A DNA stretch of 64,000 bases from Helichrysum umbraculigerum (GCA_949592205.1 CATIUR010000004.1:82621337-82685336); one strand, 5' to 3'. Counted from the stretch's first letter, positions 44,401 to 56,497 are shown. Program-made: numbers and translations. The notes: a model not told the origin generated them from the sequence alone.

Positions 44401-45929
44401 AGAAATTTTCGGATTTTTAAGCAGGAGATTATATTGAGTCTCGTCCCACCGGTCTCCCCCTGTATGATCAAGGTTCCACCGACGGCGAGTGGGATACGGA
44501 CGATCTTATCGTAACAAACAATTTCAGCTCGGTGTTTGGACAACCAGTCCATTCCAATGATGACGTCAAAACTCCCGATTTCAATGGGTACAAGGTCGAT
44601 TGAGAAGGTTTCGTCAGCTAGGTTTAAAGTGCAATTAGGTATCACACTATTGGTTTCTATAAGTTTCCCATTTGCTAGCTCTACAGTATACTTAACCTCT
44701 AAGGCAACAGGATTGATGTCAACTAATGGGCAAAAATCATCGGAGATAAAGCTTCTATCAGCACCAGTATCGAATAGAACAGAAGCAGTTAAGTTGTTGA
44801 GGAGGAACATACCCGAGACCACATTCGGGTCTTGGCGGGCGTCCCCGAATTTGATGACGAAGGCTCTGCTTCGGGTGTTGTTGTTGTTGCTGTTGCGGTT
44901 GTTGTTGTTGTTATTCTTCAGCTTTGGGCACGTGTCCCTGAAATGCCCGGGTTTCCCACACTCAAAGCAGACTTTGGGTGGTCTGGTGTTGTTGTTGGAA
45001 TTGTTGTTGGTAGGAGAATTGCAATCTTTGGTGAGGTGGCCGTACCTCTTGCAATTGTTGCAAAAGGGACCACAGGAACCTTCGTGGTGGCGGCTGCACT
45101 TGGAACAATAGGGTTTGCTCCCAGTATAGCCCCGTGTGATGTCTGTGGTGGTGTTGTAGGCTTTGATGGTGTCGGGTTTCTTGTTTTGTTGGTTTGAGTG
45201 GTTGTTGTGGTAGTCAGACCACTTTCTTTTGTTGTTGTGGGAGGATGAAGTGAGTGGTTCAGAATCTTGGCTCATGGACATCAGGTCTTGGGCCAATAGG
45301 ATTGCATCGTCAATGGTGGTTTGGTTGGAAGAGGCAACATGCCCCCGAACAGGCTCAGGAAGGCCAAGGATGTACTTCCTGATTTTATCAGGTTCTGTGC
45401 TTACCATGGCTGGGCGGAGGGCGGCAAGTTGTTGAAACCTGGTGGTATAACCATCGATATCACCACCCTGAACCTTTAGGTTCCAGAATTCCTCGTCCAG
45501 CTTTTGGAGCTTGGCGATAGAGCAGTATTTGACAGTGAGTTTTGCTTTCAATTCCTCCCAAGTTAGTTGGTAGGCAATGTCAGCACCCACTGACTGGGTA
45601 TATGAGTTCCACCAAGAGTGGGCATCATCTTCGAGAGAGCAGGTGGCGAAGTTGACTTTGTCGTTCTCTGCGCATTTGCTGACACGGAAAACAGTTTCCA
45701 TCTTCTCGAACCATCTGATCAGTCCGATGGCTCCTTCAGAGCCCTTGAAGCTTGAGGGTTTACAGCTCTGAAAGTCCTTATAAGAACAAGGTTTAGCAGC
45801 AGGGGTTTCAGCGGCATCGCTGTTTCTTGCGGAATTTTGTGGGGTATTCCGAGCCAAGGCTTCAGTAACAGCCTGGGTTATAAGGGATGTAAGCTGAGCA
45901 TCGGTGTAAGGTCTTGTCTTTGGCGGCAT
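41481..45929 (-). pseudogene. gag-pol: Gag-Pol of element D, broken by one nonsense codon
   Basis: Co-linear with the 1482-aa polyprotein of A over its whole length, start MPPKTRPYTD at 45929. At 43641-43643 the frame reads TAA where A has CAA (Gln, residue 763), in the RT just after the KCEFWI segment. The same frame then continues to the normal end. Left of the stop are Gag, zinc knuckles, DTGA protease and most of RT including FIDD; right of it are the RT end, RNase H, integrase and chromodomain. No other lesion is visible. Without readthrough it would give Gag, protease and a cut RT. Confidence 0.95.
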
Positions 45930-46219
45930 GATTCTTCAATAAAAGAAATGAAGATACATGAGATTTTGTAAGGAAGTTGTATTTGTCTCAGATGTACATG
46001 TATAAAAGCGGTAATACATAACATCAATATGAAAAATGGCAATTTATATTAGTTGAAACAGTAAGGAATATTTGATAGATAATATGAGTTCAAGGTTACA
46101 TCTCATGGATGTATTACAAAAAGGGTGTCGGGAATTTTTACATCCGACCGAATTATAGAGTAACGCTTAGATAGTTATTAGACTACATGATAGATTACAA
46201 GATAAAGACTACACTAGTC

Positions 46220-46705
46220 TTAACGTAAATTAATCTGTTCCATCATTTCAATGAGGCGATCTACAGTGTTTGCAAGCCTGCTAGCCTGACGGGCATTGTC
46301 TTCGGCCAATGCTAGTCGCTGTACCAATCCACGGGCATATTCATCCGTTTCCCGTGAGCGTTGCTCACACTCTTCAAGCCGGTGTTTCAAAAGGGCGGTT
46401 TCTACGATTATCTCCACCACTTTGTTGAAAAGAATGTCTACATTGTTAACGGTGGTTTCGTGATCCTCGGAGACTTGTTCGATGCGTTCGAGAGATGTAA
46501 GTCTCCAGTTTTCGTTCATTTCCTGCAACACGACATCCATGGTGCGAAGTCGCTGCTCGTGTTGGTTCACCCTAGCGGCTAAGGCCGGCAAGGTGAAGTG
46601 ATTGGGGTACGGGCTAGCTCGAGGCAACCTGGAGTTCCTCCTAGCCACCCTTGGGTTCCGCGACCCGGATTGAGAGTGAGATGAATTTGATGGTGTGTTT
46701 GCCAT
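46220..46705 (-). CDS. ORF0 of element D, coiled-coil protein (161 aa)
   Basis: Same length as ORF0 of A and clearly homologous: MANTPSNSSHSQSGSR start, Arg-rich segment, then a predicted coiled coil ending MMEQINLR. Differences are substitutions without gaps, clustered in the middle of the coil (about residues 80-120). The ATG follows TACTAAC...CTCAG exactly as in A. It is intact although the gag-pol next to it carries a stop. Function unknown. Confidence 0.72.
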   Translation of the reverse strand: MANTPSNSSHSQSGSRNPRVARRNSRLPRASPYPNHFTLPALAARVNQHEQRLRTMDVVLQEMNENWRLTSLERIEQVSEDHETTVNNVDILFNKVVEIIVETALLKHRLEECEQRSRETDEYARGLVQRLALAEDNARQASRLANTVDRLIEMMEQINLR

Positions 46706-47017
46706 TTCTGAGACAAAGCGTTAGTAAGAGTGAGGCCTATATTCATATAGTACCTATATAATATAGCCTATTGAGTGTCTAGCACAAACATGTTTAAGTC
46801 TCGGTTCTCTCGAGGTCAGAGTCTTCTAGTGTACCCTGTTCAGCCATAACTACTTTCAGATCTTACATCATCTTTGCTTAATTGTACATAGTTGATCAGG
46901 CTATGTTAAATTAAACTCGTATGATGTAATCACTGAACCAGTTATACCTAATAAGGAATACTGCCTAATGGTCATAGTCTAGGCCTACTAAATGCAACCT
47001 AGTTCACTATAACCTTA

Positions 47018-47030
47018 GGCTCTGATACCA
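47018..47030 (-). other. Element D primer binding site
   Basis: Reverse complement TGGTATCAGAGCC, three bases from the right LTR, initiator-Met type. 46706-47017 is untranslated leader. Confidence 0.92.
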
Positions 47031-47033
47031 ATC

Positions 47034-49483
47034 TGTAACACCCCCAAATTTGATGAATTGCGGAAGCACGATTTGGGTGTTACTAATCAATAACAAAGCA
47101 CAAAGATATATAGTAAACAACTCGATATGCGTCATTTTAACAAAATATATTAATATTGAAATGTTTACAACATTTATAGCTTTACATAACTCGAGTTTAA
47201 ATGAAAGGAGATTTCAGTACATAAGTACTTGTACAAAATATACTAATGCAAGAAAATCTCAAACGTCTGAATGCTGACTCGAGCTAAAAGTCCTGAAGCA
47301 GAAACATCCTACTGCTTGGTACCTGCGATACATGCTAAATGGGTCAGCTAAAGCTGGTGAGCTCACAGGTTTGAAATCAAGTCATAAAGTATGAACCGCG
47401 AGATTTAATAATGATTTGCATCCAGCAAATGAAATGATAATAATCGTGTATACAGCCATGAGCACATAGTTGAGCTTAACTCGAGGGCCGGGTCCCCTAT
47501 AGAGAATTCCGGGCGAGGTGCCTCCACGAATGCCTAATCAACATTCGTCTTCCCAAATATTAGTACGTCCGTTTACCCGGTTAGTGCTTGCTAACCCGAA
47601 CGAGGAGGGTCAATCCTATATGGTACCATATACTAATATTCACGCTACAACGTATTAACAACTATGCTGACGGAGGACTTTAAATGATTAGTTTCGAAAA
47701 ACTCATGTAGTATATGAAATGTTTGTACTTGCGTTCACATGTTAAAAGTTGAGCAATATATCACACCCCTGAGTAAAACAGTAAAAAGAGGGGCTATGAG
47801 ACTCACCTGAGTCTGAAAGCGTTTAAATAAACGTAAGTTGATTAGCCGAGCGATGAAGTCCAAAGACTTGTAACCTGAGGGTGTCCACGACACGCGATGG
47901 TTATAAACATGATTGGGTATCTCAAAATATCACCCTTGTAGTTGTTACACAACTATATATATGTCCAAATTACTACGATTTGGTTGATTTGTTAAGTGTT
48001 TGAAAACATGTACGGCCCGTTGGTGATGGATTTGAAATAATAATCTCAACTATTATTATTTTGATTTCGTGGCGTTTTACTTGAAAAATGTGTTTTAGAA
48101 GCCGTTATGGAATCTAAGTACGGGGGTCCGGGGGCAGCGCCCCTGGTAGCGGGGTCCAAGGGGCGGCAGCCCCTGGCGGGGTCCAAGGGGCAGAGCCCCT
48201 GGCTGGGGTCGAGCTGAATTGCTTTGACGAAAAACGCATCTGGGATCTGAATTCGGGTAAAATCGAGTGATAAATTTCGTGTCTCGACACTTAGTAAAAA
48301 TCTGAGTTTTCTGTGTTTTGCGACACAATATGCGACACAAAAGTTGATATGCGACACAAGGGTTGTGTCGCATAGAAATGCGACACAATATCTATACGAC
48401 ACAAGGGTTGTGTCGCATAGATGCGAGATGCTGATTCAACAGCGACATAGTGATAGTGTCGCATAGTATTTGCGACACAAGGTACGACACAATATTGTGT
48501 CGCATAGGGTACGAGATAACTGGTTTCATACGACACAATATACGACATAAGAGGCAAAATACGACACAACATGCGACACAAGGCTTGTGTCGCATGGAAG
48601 AACACCAGCCCAGAAAGTCCGGCTGTCATGATTTTTCCGGCCAAAAATCCGATTCAAACCCGTTTTTAAGCTATGAAATCGTGTTCTATACTTAGTAAGG
48701 GACATATACAAGTTATAATAACAACTACAAGTGAAGAATGCTAAGAATCGAGAGATTTCGGGATTTTGTCGGAAACTTACAAATTGCCGAAATGGAAATC
48801 CGGAAAGGTAGAAATGTAGATCGTTGCGAGGTGGTCGTGAATCTCTAAAAATATTGGTGATCCGAGTGCGTATAATGGCGTTATTTTGCGATTTTGTGAG
48901 TTTGTGGTGATTTGGTGATTTTGGAGAAAAAGAAGAGAGGAGAGAGAGAAATGATTGAGAAATGAGAAAAAGAGGAAGAAAGGTGGAGGTTATCCTCCAC
49001 TTTTCGGCTCCGCCCCGCGCTCCGCGTGGTGTTCGTTTTCTCCGTCATTTAACGTTAAATAATTATTTTATATTTTAAATGGCAAGTTTTAAAATACAAA
49101 TTCATTACGCGTTATTTTATTTAAATATTTTACTAATCAATTTATAATTGAGTTATAAAATGTAAGTTAGTTTGTTTGCGCGTTTTACATTTTTAAATCG
49201 TATAAGTTTTGTCTGTATGATCCGAATGATTTACGAAATATTATCATAATAATATTTTTGATATAAAAACGTTATTTAATAAAATTAGTCACCAACGTCC
49301 GTATTAAATTGAATCGAAATAAATTCGATTTAAATTGCGTACGATTTAATCAAATCGCATTTTCGTATATATTCAACAATATATATATAATTCGATACAT
49401 TAATTAGCCTAACACAGAACTAATTACATGTATTAACATATGATTAGGCACTAATTACTAGTCCTAATTTGGCGGGTGTTACA
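47034..49483 (-). mobile_element. Element D right (5') LTR
   Basis: 2450 bp. Same landmarks as the left copy: donor-like site 47801-47809, GC-rich block 48121-48211, TGCGACACA array 48319-48596. It ends GGCGGGTGTTACA followed by the GCTTG duplication. Confidence 0.93.
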
Positions 49484-50254
49484 GCTTGGTCCCGGTTATT
49501 CAGTATCAGGGAGGATATCTACAGAGAGCTGGTTGTTGAGTTTTACAGCACTTTTAGGTTTGATGCCAGGTCGACTCAATGGACTGAGAACTCCATTTTC
49601 TTCCAGCTAGGGGCACAGCCCAGACAGATGACCTTGGTTCAGTTTGCTTTGGGATTGGGGCTTTATGAGCCCAATGAGCTGGATAATCCTCACTTTTTAA
49701 ACCACATTTCTGCAGGTGCTGTGAAGAAGCTCACTGATTTGGAAATTGAGCAGGAGTGGCAGTTTATTGCCCAGGGTAGTTATGGTAGTTCGAAACCTTC
49801 TTACACGCGTATTCGAGATCCTCGTCATCGACTCATTCACAGATTGTTGACTTACACCATTGTTGGTCGCAAGGAGGGGCCTGAGAAAGTTTCGAGGCCT
49901 GACTTGTTTTATTTGAGCTCGATTATCAGGAAGAGGTTAGTGAATGTACCTTGGAGGTTAGCAAAGTGGATGTCGAAGAGAGCTACTGGTACTAGAGATG
50001 GTAGTAGTTTGTGTGGAGGTCACTTTGTTACTCGATTGGCAAGATACTTTGGTTTGGCTACTCAGGATGAGATGGGGTCATGCACGATTGTTCAGCCTAG
50101 TATGGGATGGTTGACTGCACGCCGGTTGGAGGCGTTTGCTCTCATTGAGCCATGCATTACCTATGGTGGTCCTGCGTTCCGATTACTCCGGTAGGATAGA
50201 CTTTACAGTCGAGGCAGGCTAGGGCTAGAGGAGATACGAGTGGCAGTGATAGAG
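49484..50254 (+). pseudogene. Element F second frame (Athila ORF1-like), piece 2
   Basis: After the duplicated GCTTG (49484-49488) the frame continues in phase from piece 1. It contains the recognisable segment DIYRELVVEFYSTFRF and LVQFALGLGLY, characteristic by memory of Athila ORF1-like proteins. It stops at TAG (50192-50194) after about 332 codons in total. Arg/Gly/Ser-rich coding sequence matching the phase of piece 3 starts again around 50200 in another frame, with a TAG at its edge. So a small frameshift near 50190-50200 broke the gene, separately from the E insertion. Confidence 0.72.
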
Positions 50255-50259
50255 GTCGA

Positions 50260-53200
50260 TGTAACACCCTCAAATTTCAGTTTGCGGAAGCGATCGGGTC
50301 GGGTGTTACCAAATTAAATATCACAAGCACGAAGATATACAGTGAACGACTCTAAATGAGACGTTTGAAATTGGTTATACATTTATGTAATTAAAGTGTT
50401 TTACAAGTTGCGAGTTCGCATAAAAGTAGTATTACATTCTACTAATACTGAAGTAAATGCAATAAATGTCCTGAGTGTTGAAAACATGCGACTCGAGCTA
50501 AAATCCTGTAGGCCAATCCTACTACAGCAGTGTACCTGAGAATGCACACTAAAAGGGTCAGCTGGAAAGCTGGTGAGTTCACAAGTAATTTGTAGAAACA
50601 AGTAGTTCGAGTAATAAATATTTCATTCAGAAATATCAATCATGTTTAGCAGTTTAAATAGCAGCAGTTGCCCCTCGAGGCAGTTATAAGTGGTTTATGG
50701 TAAACAGGTGGACCTAATCAATAGGTTTCTAGTCAAGTAAAGGGGACCAATCCCCAACATGTGTGTTATCAGGTAAAATATTGCCACCTGGCAATATGTA
50801 TACGAGAGTAGCGTAAGGTGACTATCTGTCGTGCTACTGGCCGAAAGCAATCAAGCAAGAAAGTCCTTAGACGGTCGGTATTGCTCCCCGGCAATACGGT
50901 ACAGATAGTTTGTACGGTTTCAAGTATTAGTACTACGGTTACTAATAGGTCACGATACCACCTGGCATGAAAAGTTGCACCCCGGCAACGTGATCAAGTT
51001 ATCTGTTTTGTGATCGTGTCATATCGGTACGGTTTGTAATTACAATCAAGTGAGCAAAAGCTCGAAATTTCCTGAGTCTCCGACTCGTAAGTGTTTCGCA
51101 TCACCTACAGTGATAGTAATGGGTTCGTAATTACGGTCAAGTGAGCAAAAGCTTGTAATTTCCTGAGTCTCCGACTCATAAGAATCTAGTAATCACCTAC
51201 AGTGATGGTAATGGTTATCCCCCAAGGGAAGTGTCAAGTTATGTCCCGCAGGACTATGTTTAAGTAAATTAACCAGTTATAGAGCCAACGACCCCGACCG
51301 TAATAATTCGTAGGTATGTTGCTGAATGTAAGTAAAGCATAAGTCCATATGCTGAAATGAGTAACCATGCAGTCCCGCAGGACTACGATAGAGCATGAAT
51401 CCACATGCTGAGCCAACGACCCCGACCGTAATAATTCGTAGGTCCGTTGCTGAGTGTGAGCATTTAGCTCGTAAGTAAGTTGTACCACCCACCGTGGTAT
51501 CGTGAGCAATCCAGCTCGCAAGTAAGTTGTACCACCCACCTTGGTATCGTGAGCTCGTTTGTAAATCCGTAATACCAATCACGTTGGTATCGTGTTTGTA
51601 CCACCCACCGTGGCATCGTTTTGCTTCACATATAGTGACAGCGTCCGTTATTCTCCCGCAGGAGATGCAAGTAATCGTTTTGGCAGCACACGACATGCCG
51701 CAAGTAAGTTTAGCCCAAGGCTAGTAAATTGTTACAGGCACTCAACAGTACCTCAAGTTGTTACGTAATTCACAGCAGTAAATCTTACTACGAAAAGTAG
51801 GAATGTCACCTAGGTATAGAGGCAGAATCATAATCACCTGTAAGGTACGTATCTACGTCACCTAGTTTGTCTGTAGTATTGGTAAAGTCAAGTACGTTAA
51901 CCCGTCACTTAACTGTGAGGAAGTACTTACAGTACTTAGTCAAAGTCATCCGCTAGTTCGTAAAAGTAATCAATGCTAACTAGCAAGTCGGTGCCTATAG
52001 TTGGTATTCATAAGTTCACTAATCATCATTAGTACTTAGCAAGTCACTGATGTAGTGAGGCGTTTATCCCCTAGATATCATATGTAATATAATTCTAGGT
52101 GTTACTGTCACAGTCATACTTAATATCCCTAAGTATGGTCAAATGGTTCGTAGCTGTCGTGGTCTAGCACCGTTACCATAAACGATAGTAAAACATTCGT
52201 AAATGTTTGAACAGTTGAAAGTAGTAAAACAGGAGTATGCATTCCCACCCCGAAATCGGTTGGAAAACAGTAAAAGAGTGGGGTGATGAACTCACCTGAG
52301 GAGCTAGCGTCCTAGCGTAACGAGTCGTGCCAAGTGAAATCTCCTAATGTCCTAAACACGAGAGATTTCGTATGTTTGTAAGTGCGGTTCATTATGGATG
52401 GTTCGTAATAATAATTCATATTATTATTAGGTTTTAGTTTTCGTATACTTCATAAAGTATATTTGTTTTGGAGTACAAGTCGTATCGTATTTAAATTGTC
52501 TTTTGAAAACGTTTTCCGACACCTAGAAAGATTTGGCTAATTTCTGTTTTCTGCGACATAATATGCGACACAAAAATGTGTCGTGCGACACAAGGGTTGT
52601 GTCGCATAATGCGACACAAGAGTTCTGCGACATAGTGGTTGTGTCGCATAATGTGTGCGATGCTAAATCAATAGCGACATAAGGGTTGTGTCGCATGGAG
52701 TCTGCGACACAAGGTACGGCACAAGGATACGACATAAGGGTTGTGTCGCATGAGTAATTCATGCGACACAGTATGCGACACAAGGCTTGTGTCGCACTGA
52801 AAAACAGCAGCCCAGAAACCTTCGGGTTTCGCGTTTTTCCGGCCAAAATCGCAATTCAAACGCATTTTCAAGCTATAAAAACGTGGTTTCTTGGTTGTTT
52901 AGGTTATAAGTAAGTTATGTAATCATTATTACACTAAAACATTACTCCAAAATGGTTAAATCTAAGAATTTGAGAATTTCTTACAAATGCGAATCGAGGC
53001 CAAACGAGGAAGAAAACGAGGGTGTCGCCTTTGTTAATGTTGTTCCTCTTTCGATGGTGATTCTGAAAATGTTGATGGTGGTGGCGGCGGTGGTCGGCCG
53101 GCGGTGGTGGTGGTGATTGGTGGTGGTTATTTTGAGAGAGAATTGGATGGAGAAAAAGAAGAAGATGAGGAAAAATGAAAGGAGAAAAGAGGTGGGGGTT

Positions 53201-53599
53201 GGGTTTTGTTAAACTCAGCTCCCACTTTTGTATACTGTGGTCTCCAACCGCAGTACAAAATACCCGCGTGATATTTGTCGATTTCAATATAAATTAATAC
53301 TTTTAATTTACATAAAATTTGTTTATTTGTTTTTGAAATATTTACTAGTTGAAACATTTTATAAAATGAAATGTTTTGGAATAAAGTTTTCATAACTTTA
53401 TTTCGTATGTTTTTATTTTATTCCCAATTGCGATTTATAAATAATCGTTCGCGATATATATATATATATATATATATAACTAATACACATTTATATATAT
53501 ATATGTAATACTCCAATACTTCGTTGATACGCATATGTAATATGCAATTTAAAATTTAGATTGGACCCGAATTTTGGTCCTTTTTGACCAGGTGTTACA
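50260..53599 (-). mobile_element. Element E left (3') LTR
   Basis: 3340 bp, TGTAACACCC to GGTGTTACA. It contains a micro-hairpin-rich stretch (50680-51720), the donor-like site 52290-52298, the TGCGACACA array 52552-52796 (palindrome 52774-52796 with 11-bp arms) and a TA microsatellite near 53455-53478. The frames between 51234 and 51724 and near 52934-53393 run through the hairpins or low-complexity sequence; I do not accept them as genes. Confidence 0.92.
50680..51720 (-). repeat. Micro-hairpin array in LTR E
   Basis: At least fifteen short inverted repeats, often 20-60 bp apart. Examples: ATATTGCCACCTGGCAATAT (50778-50797, 9-bp arms), GTATTGC...GCAATAC (50878-50897), GTTGC...GCAAC (50974-50989), GAGTCtccGACTC, TCACctacaGTGA (repeated), GTCCcgcaGGAC (repeated), TACCAcccaccgTGGTA (repeated) and ATACCAAtcacgTTGGTAT. 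Stem sequences differ but the loops are short and C-rich. The right LTR has the same array at about 56920-57960. Confidence 0.75.
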
Positions 53600-53612
53600 T
53601 TCTCCCCCTGTT
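53600..53612 (-). other. Element E polypurine tract
   Basis: Reverse complement AACAGGGGGAGAA beside the 3' LTR. The 53613-53991 stretch between it and the gag stop is non-coding, with several short inverted repeats around GTCC/GGAC and CACGTG. Confidence 0.88.
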
Positions 53613-53991
53613 AAGAAAATTTCGTCCCGAAATTTAAAGTAATGTCATGTCGTGTGGGGTCTAGGGAGCAATGTACGTATGAGGAATTTATCGAGTAGGT
53701 ATGAGACATATCATGTCTTATAACGTGGTTGAAGGGCAGTCAATCCATGACTGTGTCGCGGTTCATCGTTGTAGTCACATCCTGACTATATGGTTTTGTT
53801 CAAGTTATCGTTGAGTCGTAGTCACTAAGAGACCGTTTGCATTATAGTCCATACGGGACTAGGTAGTTGTCACCACGTGACTGTTCGAGGAGTAGTCCTA
53901 TCAGGACTGAGTGTTTTGTGTACTTTCAGTCGGTTAGTCTGCTGAAAGCAAACTCTAGATTTTAAGTTTGGCTTAATTCGTGTAGTCGGTA

Positions 53992-55089
53992 TTAATTTAT
54001 GTAATCGGTATCATTTTGGAATCGACTTTCCCGCCGATCGAAAAGTTGTGTTTGATTTGAAAGTTTAGTATTGGATAGGGACATACCCGTGATATTGTCG
54101 CGGTTTCGTCCGGTCCTTCCGGAGTTGATCATGAGGATTTTTCGTTTCCGATTTGGGCAATCTTTCTTGAAATGTCCAGGAGTGTTACATTTGAAACACG
54201 TTTGTTGTTTGTCGGGGTTGGCAGGAACTCTACAGTCCCAGATTTGGTGTCCGAATCGTTGACATCTCTCGCAAGGTGAGCCACAAGGGCCAGAGTGATG
54301 ACGTTTATAGTTGTGACAGAAGGGTTTATCCCCCGCATAGCCCCGCTTTCCTTTGTATTCAGAAGGGTAAGATTTCAAGGGTTCGGGTTGATTTGTTGGG
54401 TTATGACTAGTGCTGGAATCGCCATTCCACTTTTGTGTATGGTTTTCAGTTGTGAGGGTTCCGCGTTGAACCACCCGCGCCATGAGGTTATGGGCCATGC
54501 GAACGGCGTCGCGAATAGTGTTGGGTTTAGAGGAGGTAACCATGCCCGCTATTTGGGTTGGAAGTCCTTCGATGTATTTTTCGATTCGTTTGCTTTCTGG
54601 GTTTACTAGTGATGGGCAAAAGAGTGCTAGTCGGTGAAAACGATTGGTATAGGCCATGATGTCGTTGTTTTTCACGGTAAGATGCCAGAGTTCATTCTCG
54701 AGTCGGTGTAGTTCCTCGCTAGGACAATATTCGTCCCTCATCAGTTGTTTCAGTTCCTCCCACGAAAGTTCATAGGCGGTGTCGACCCCTACGGTGTGGG
54801 CGTGAGCATTCCACCAGGTTAGAGCATTATCTCGAAGAGTGTAGGTGGAGTATTTGACTTTGTATTCATCGGGGCAGTTGCAAATGCGGAATACAGCTTC
54901 CATCCTTTCGATCCATTGGATCAGTCCGACAGCCCCTTCGGTACCAACAAAAATTTGTGGGTTACAATTCAGAAATTCTTTATAGGTGCAGAGGCGCGTA
55001 AGGTTTTGTACGGCTAGAGCTTCAGCCACTCTTTGCTCAGCGTATTTGTCACGTTCTGCTTGTGTGTAGGTTTGTCGTTTAGGCGGCAT
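53992..55089 (-). CDS. gag: Gag of element E (365 aa), ending at the protease border
   Basis: The start is set at MPPKRQ (ATG 55087-55089), preceded by a T-rich run and AAG as in A. The Gag core (about residues 36-205) matches that of A and B, including the TWWNAHA and LSWEELK segments. CCHC knuckles are C273-C276-H281-C286 and C298-C301-H306-C311; the extra N-terminal cluster of A has lost a Cys (Tyr261). The last 30 residues still resemble the approach to the protease, but the active-site region reads LFDRRESRF where A has LFDTGADRSF, and the frame then ends. The gene is therefore a complete nucleocapsid protein cut exactly before the enzymes. Confidence 0.88.
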   Translation of the reverse strand: MPPKRQTYTQAERDKYAEQRVAEALAVQNLTRLCTYKEFLNCNPQIFVGTEGAVGLIQWIERMEAVFRICNCPDEYKVKYSTYTLRDNALTWWNAHAHTVGVDTAYELSWEELKQLMRDEYCPSEELHRLENELWHLTVKNNDIMAYTNRFHRLALFCPSLVNPESKRIEKYIEGLPTQIAGMVTSSKPNTIRDAVRMAHNLMARVVQRGTLTTENHTQKWNGDSSTSHNPTNQPEPLKSYPSEYKGKRGYAGDKPFCHNYKRHHSGPCGSPCERCQRFGHQIWDCRVPANPDKQQTCFKCNTPGHFKKDCPNRKRKILMINSGRTGRNRDNITGMSLSNTKLSNQTQLFDRRESRFQNDTDYIN

Positions 55090-56484
55090 GATTCTTAAAT
55101 AAAAGTAAAACGACAAGATGTGAGATCCTTATTCAAAGATTTTGATTACTGTAGTTGCATACGTAAATCGGTATTACACCGTTGCCCACGGATATAAAAG
55201 TGATAATGATCCAGAAACCACTTAAGGTGTCTGTATGAAAGTCCTCGGACTTTGAAATTTTAAATGTGTAGTCGTACTAACGACCTAGTTGTGTATTATA
55301 TGTAGTCCGACCAGAACTATGGTATCGTCGTAGTCTATCAGACTATAATGTAGTACTAAAGTACTATAAATGTAATCCCAATAAATTAGAGTGTATTCAT
55401 TGAATGAGGCATCACATGCCTGAGTAGTCGTGGAGTGGTACTTCGTGCCCACTAAGGTAATTGCGTATGCGTATAAGTGTACAAGTGTCTATAGCGAGTG
55501 TTCCTACGCAAAGAAATCGAGTGGGACGCCTCGTGTCCAGTAGAGTAGTCGTATATACATATGTGATGTACACATAACTATACAAGTATAAGTGCGCAGT
55601 AGCAAGGAATCAGGCGTTGCATCTCGTGCCCAGTTAAGTAAATGTATATGTATATATATAAGTCGTACCTGTAACTATAACAAGTCCACATGCATATTGA
55701 ATAGTAGCTCATCGAGCCTGAGTGTAGCACAACGTGCCAAAATGTAGTGCCCGAAGCACCGTAATATATTATGATTGTAGTACAAAAGTACCACGAAACG
55801 CAGCACCACGTGCCGTAATGTAGTACCCGCGGCACCGTATTTACAGTACCCATGTACTGTGAGCGTAGCACCATCGTGCCGAATGCAGTATAAACCTACT
55901 GTGTAGTTGCAGCACCAAGTACTGGAGTAGTATTGTGCCCAAAGCACGATGCAGCACCACGTGCCACATGTTATCCCAGTATGGCCCTCAGGCCGATAGT
56001 AAGTTCGAAAGTAATTCGTGGACTTAGTCATTACGAGCATCTCTCGTAACACCAGTCAGTCGTGACCAACCTGGTCAAAACTTTGAGATCAAGTCGTAAA
56101 GGTTGGGAAGCTGGCGATATGCCACTTCGAAAGTGTGTATCAGTTGTACAGCGGAATCATGTCAGGTATAATCATACCTACCTGTATATAGATATGCAGG
56201 AATAGTATACACGTAAGGCCTATTCATATATACCTACAGTACATATAATAGCCTAGGGTGTCTAGCAAATAGCAAATAACAATCAGAGTCAACTATTGCA
56301 TTCCATTTCAATATAACCCCTTTCAGATCTTACATCATCTTTGCTTAATTGTACATAGTTAGCTACGCTATGTTAAATTAAGTTCGTATGATGTAATCCC
56401 TGAACTAGTCATACCTAATGAGGAATACTGCCTAATGGTCATAGTCTAGGTCCACTAAATGCAACCTAGTTCACTACAACCTTA
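55090..56484 (-). other. Element E non-coding leader with short palindromes
   Basis: 1.4 kb between primer site and gag without ORF0. 55720-55970 is filled with small inverted repeats of GCAC...GTGC and GTAC...GTAC type (GCACCACGTGC, GTACAAAAGTAC, GTACCCATGTAC, GCACCATCGTGC, GTGCCCAAAGCAC). The part next to the primer site (56330-56484) is the conserved leader shared with A, B and D. Confidence 0.7.
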
Positions 56485-56497
56485 GGCTCTGATACCA
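56485..56497 (-). other. Element E primer binding site
   Basis: Reverse complement TGGTATCAGAGCC, three bases from the 5' LTR, initiator-Met type. Confidence 0.92.

Larger units (their letters stand above)
38986..49483 (-). mobile_element. Element D: nearly intact chromovirus of the A family
   Basis: 10,498 bp on the minus strand, flanked by GCTTG (38981-38985 and 49484-49488), inside the second frame of F. Left LTR 38986-41446, right LTR 47034-49483. Same gene order as A: ORF0, gag-pol, polypurine tract. The gag-pol region has exactly the length of that in A (4449 bp) but one nonsense codon. About a dozen substitutions and an 11-bp gap separate the LTRs by eye, so it is older than A. Its LTR end on this strand matches that of A (TGTAACACCCGCCAAATTAG). 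Confidence 0.95.

Noticed and set aside
51234..51724. Paired 114- and 139-codon frames in LTR E (also 57475-57937)
   Set aside because: They are repetitive translations of the hairpin array, overlap each other in two phases, and are duplicated only by the LTR.
52934..53393. His/Pro/Ser-rich frames (also 59176-59635)
   Set aside because: Antisense of a GGTGGTGGT repeat and GA-rich stretch in LTR E, without a start context or homologue.
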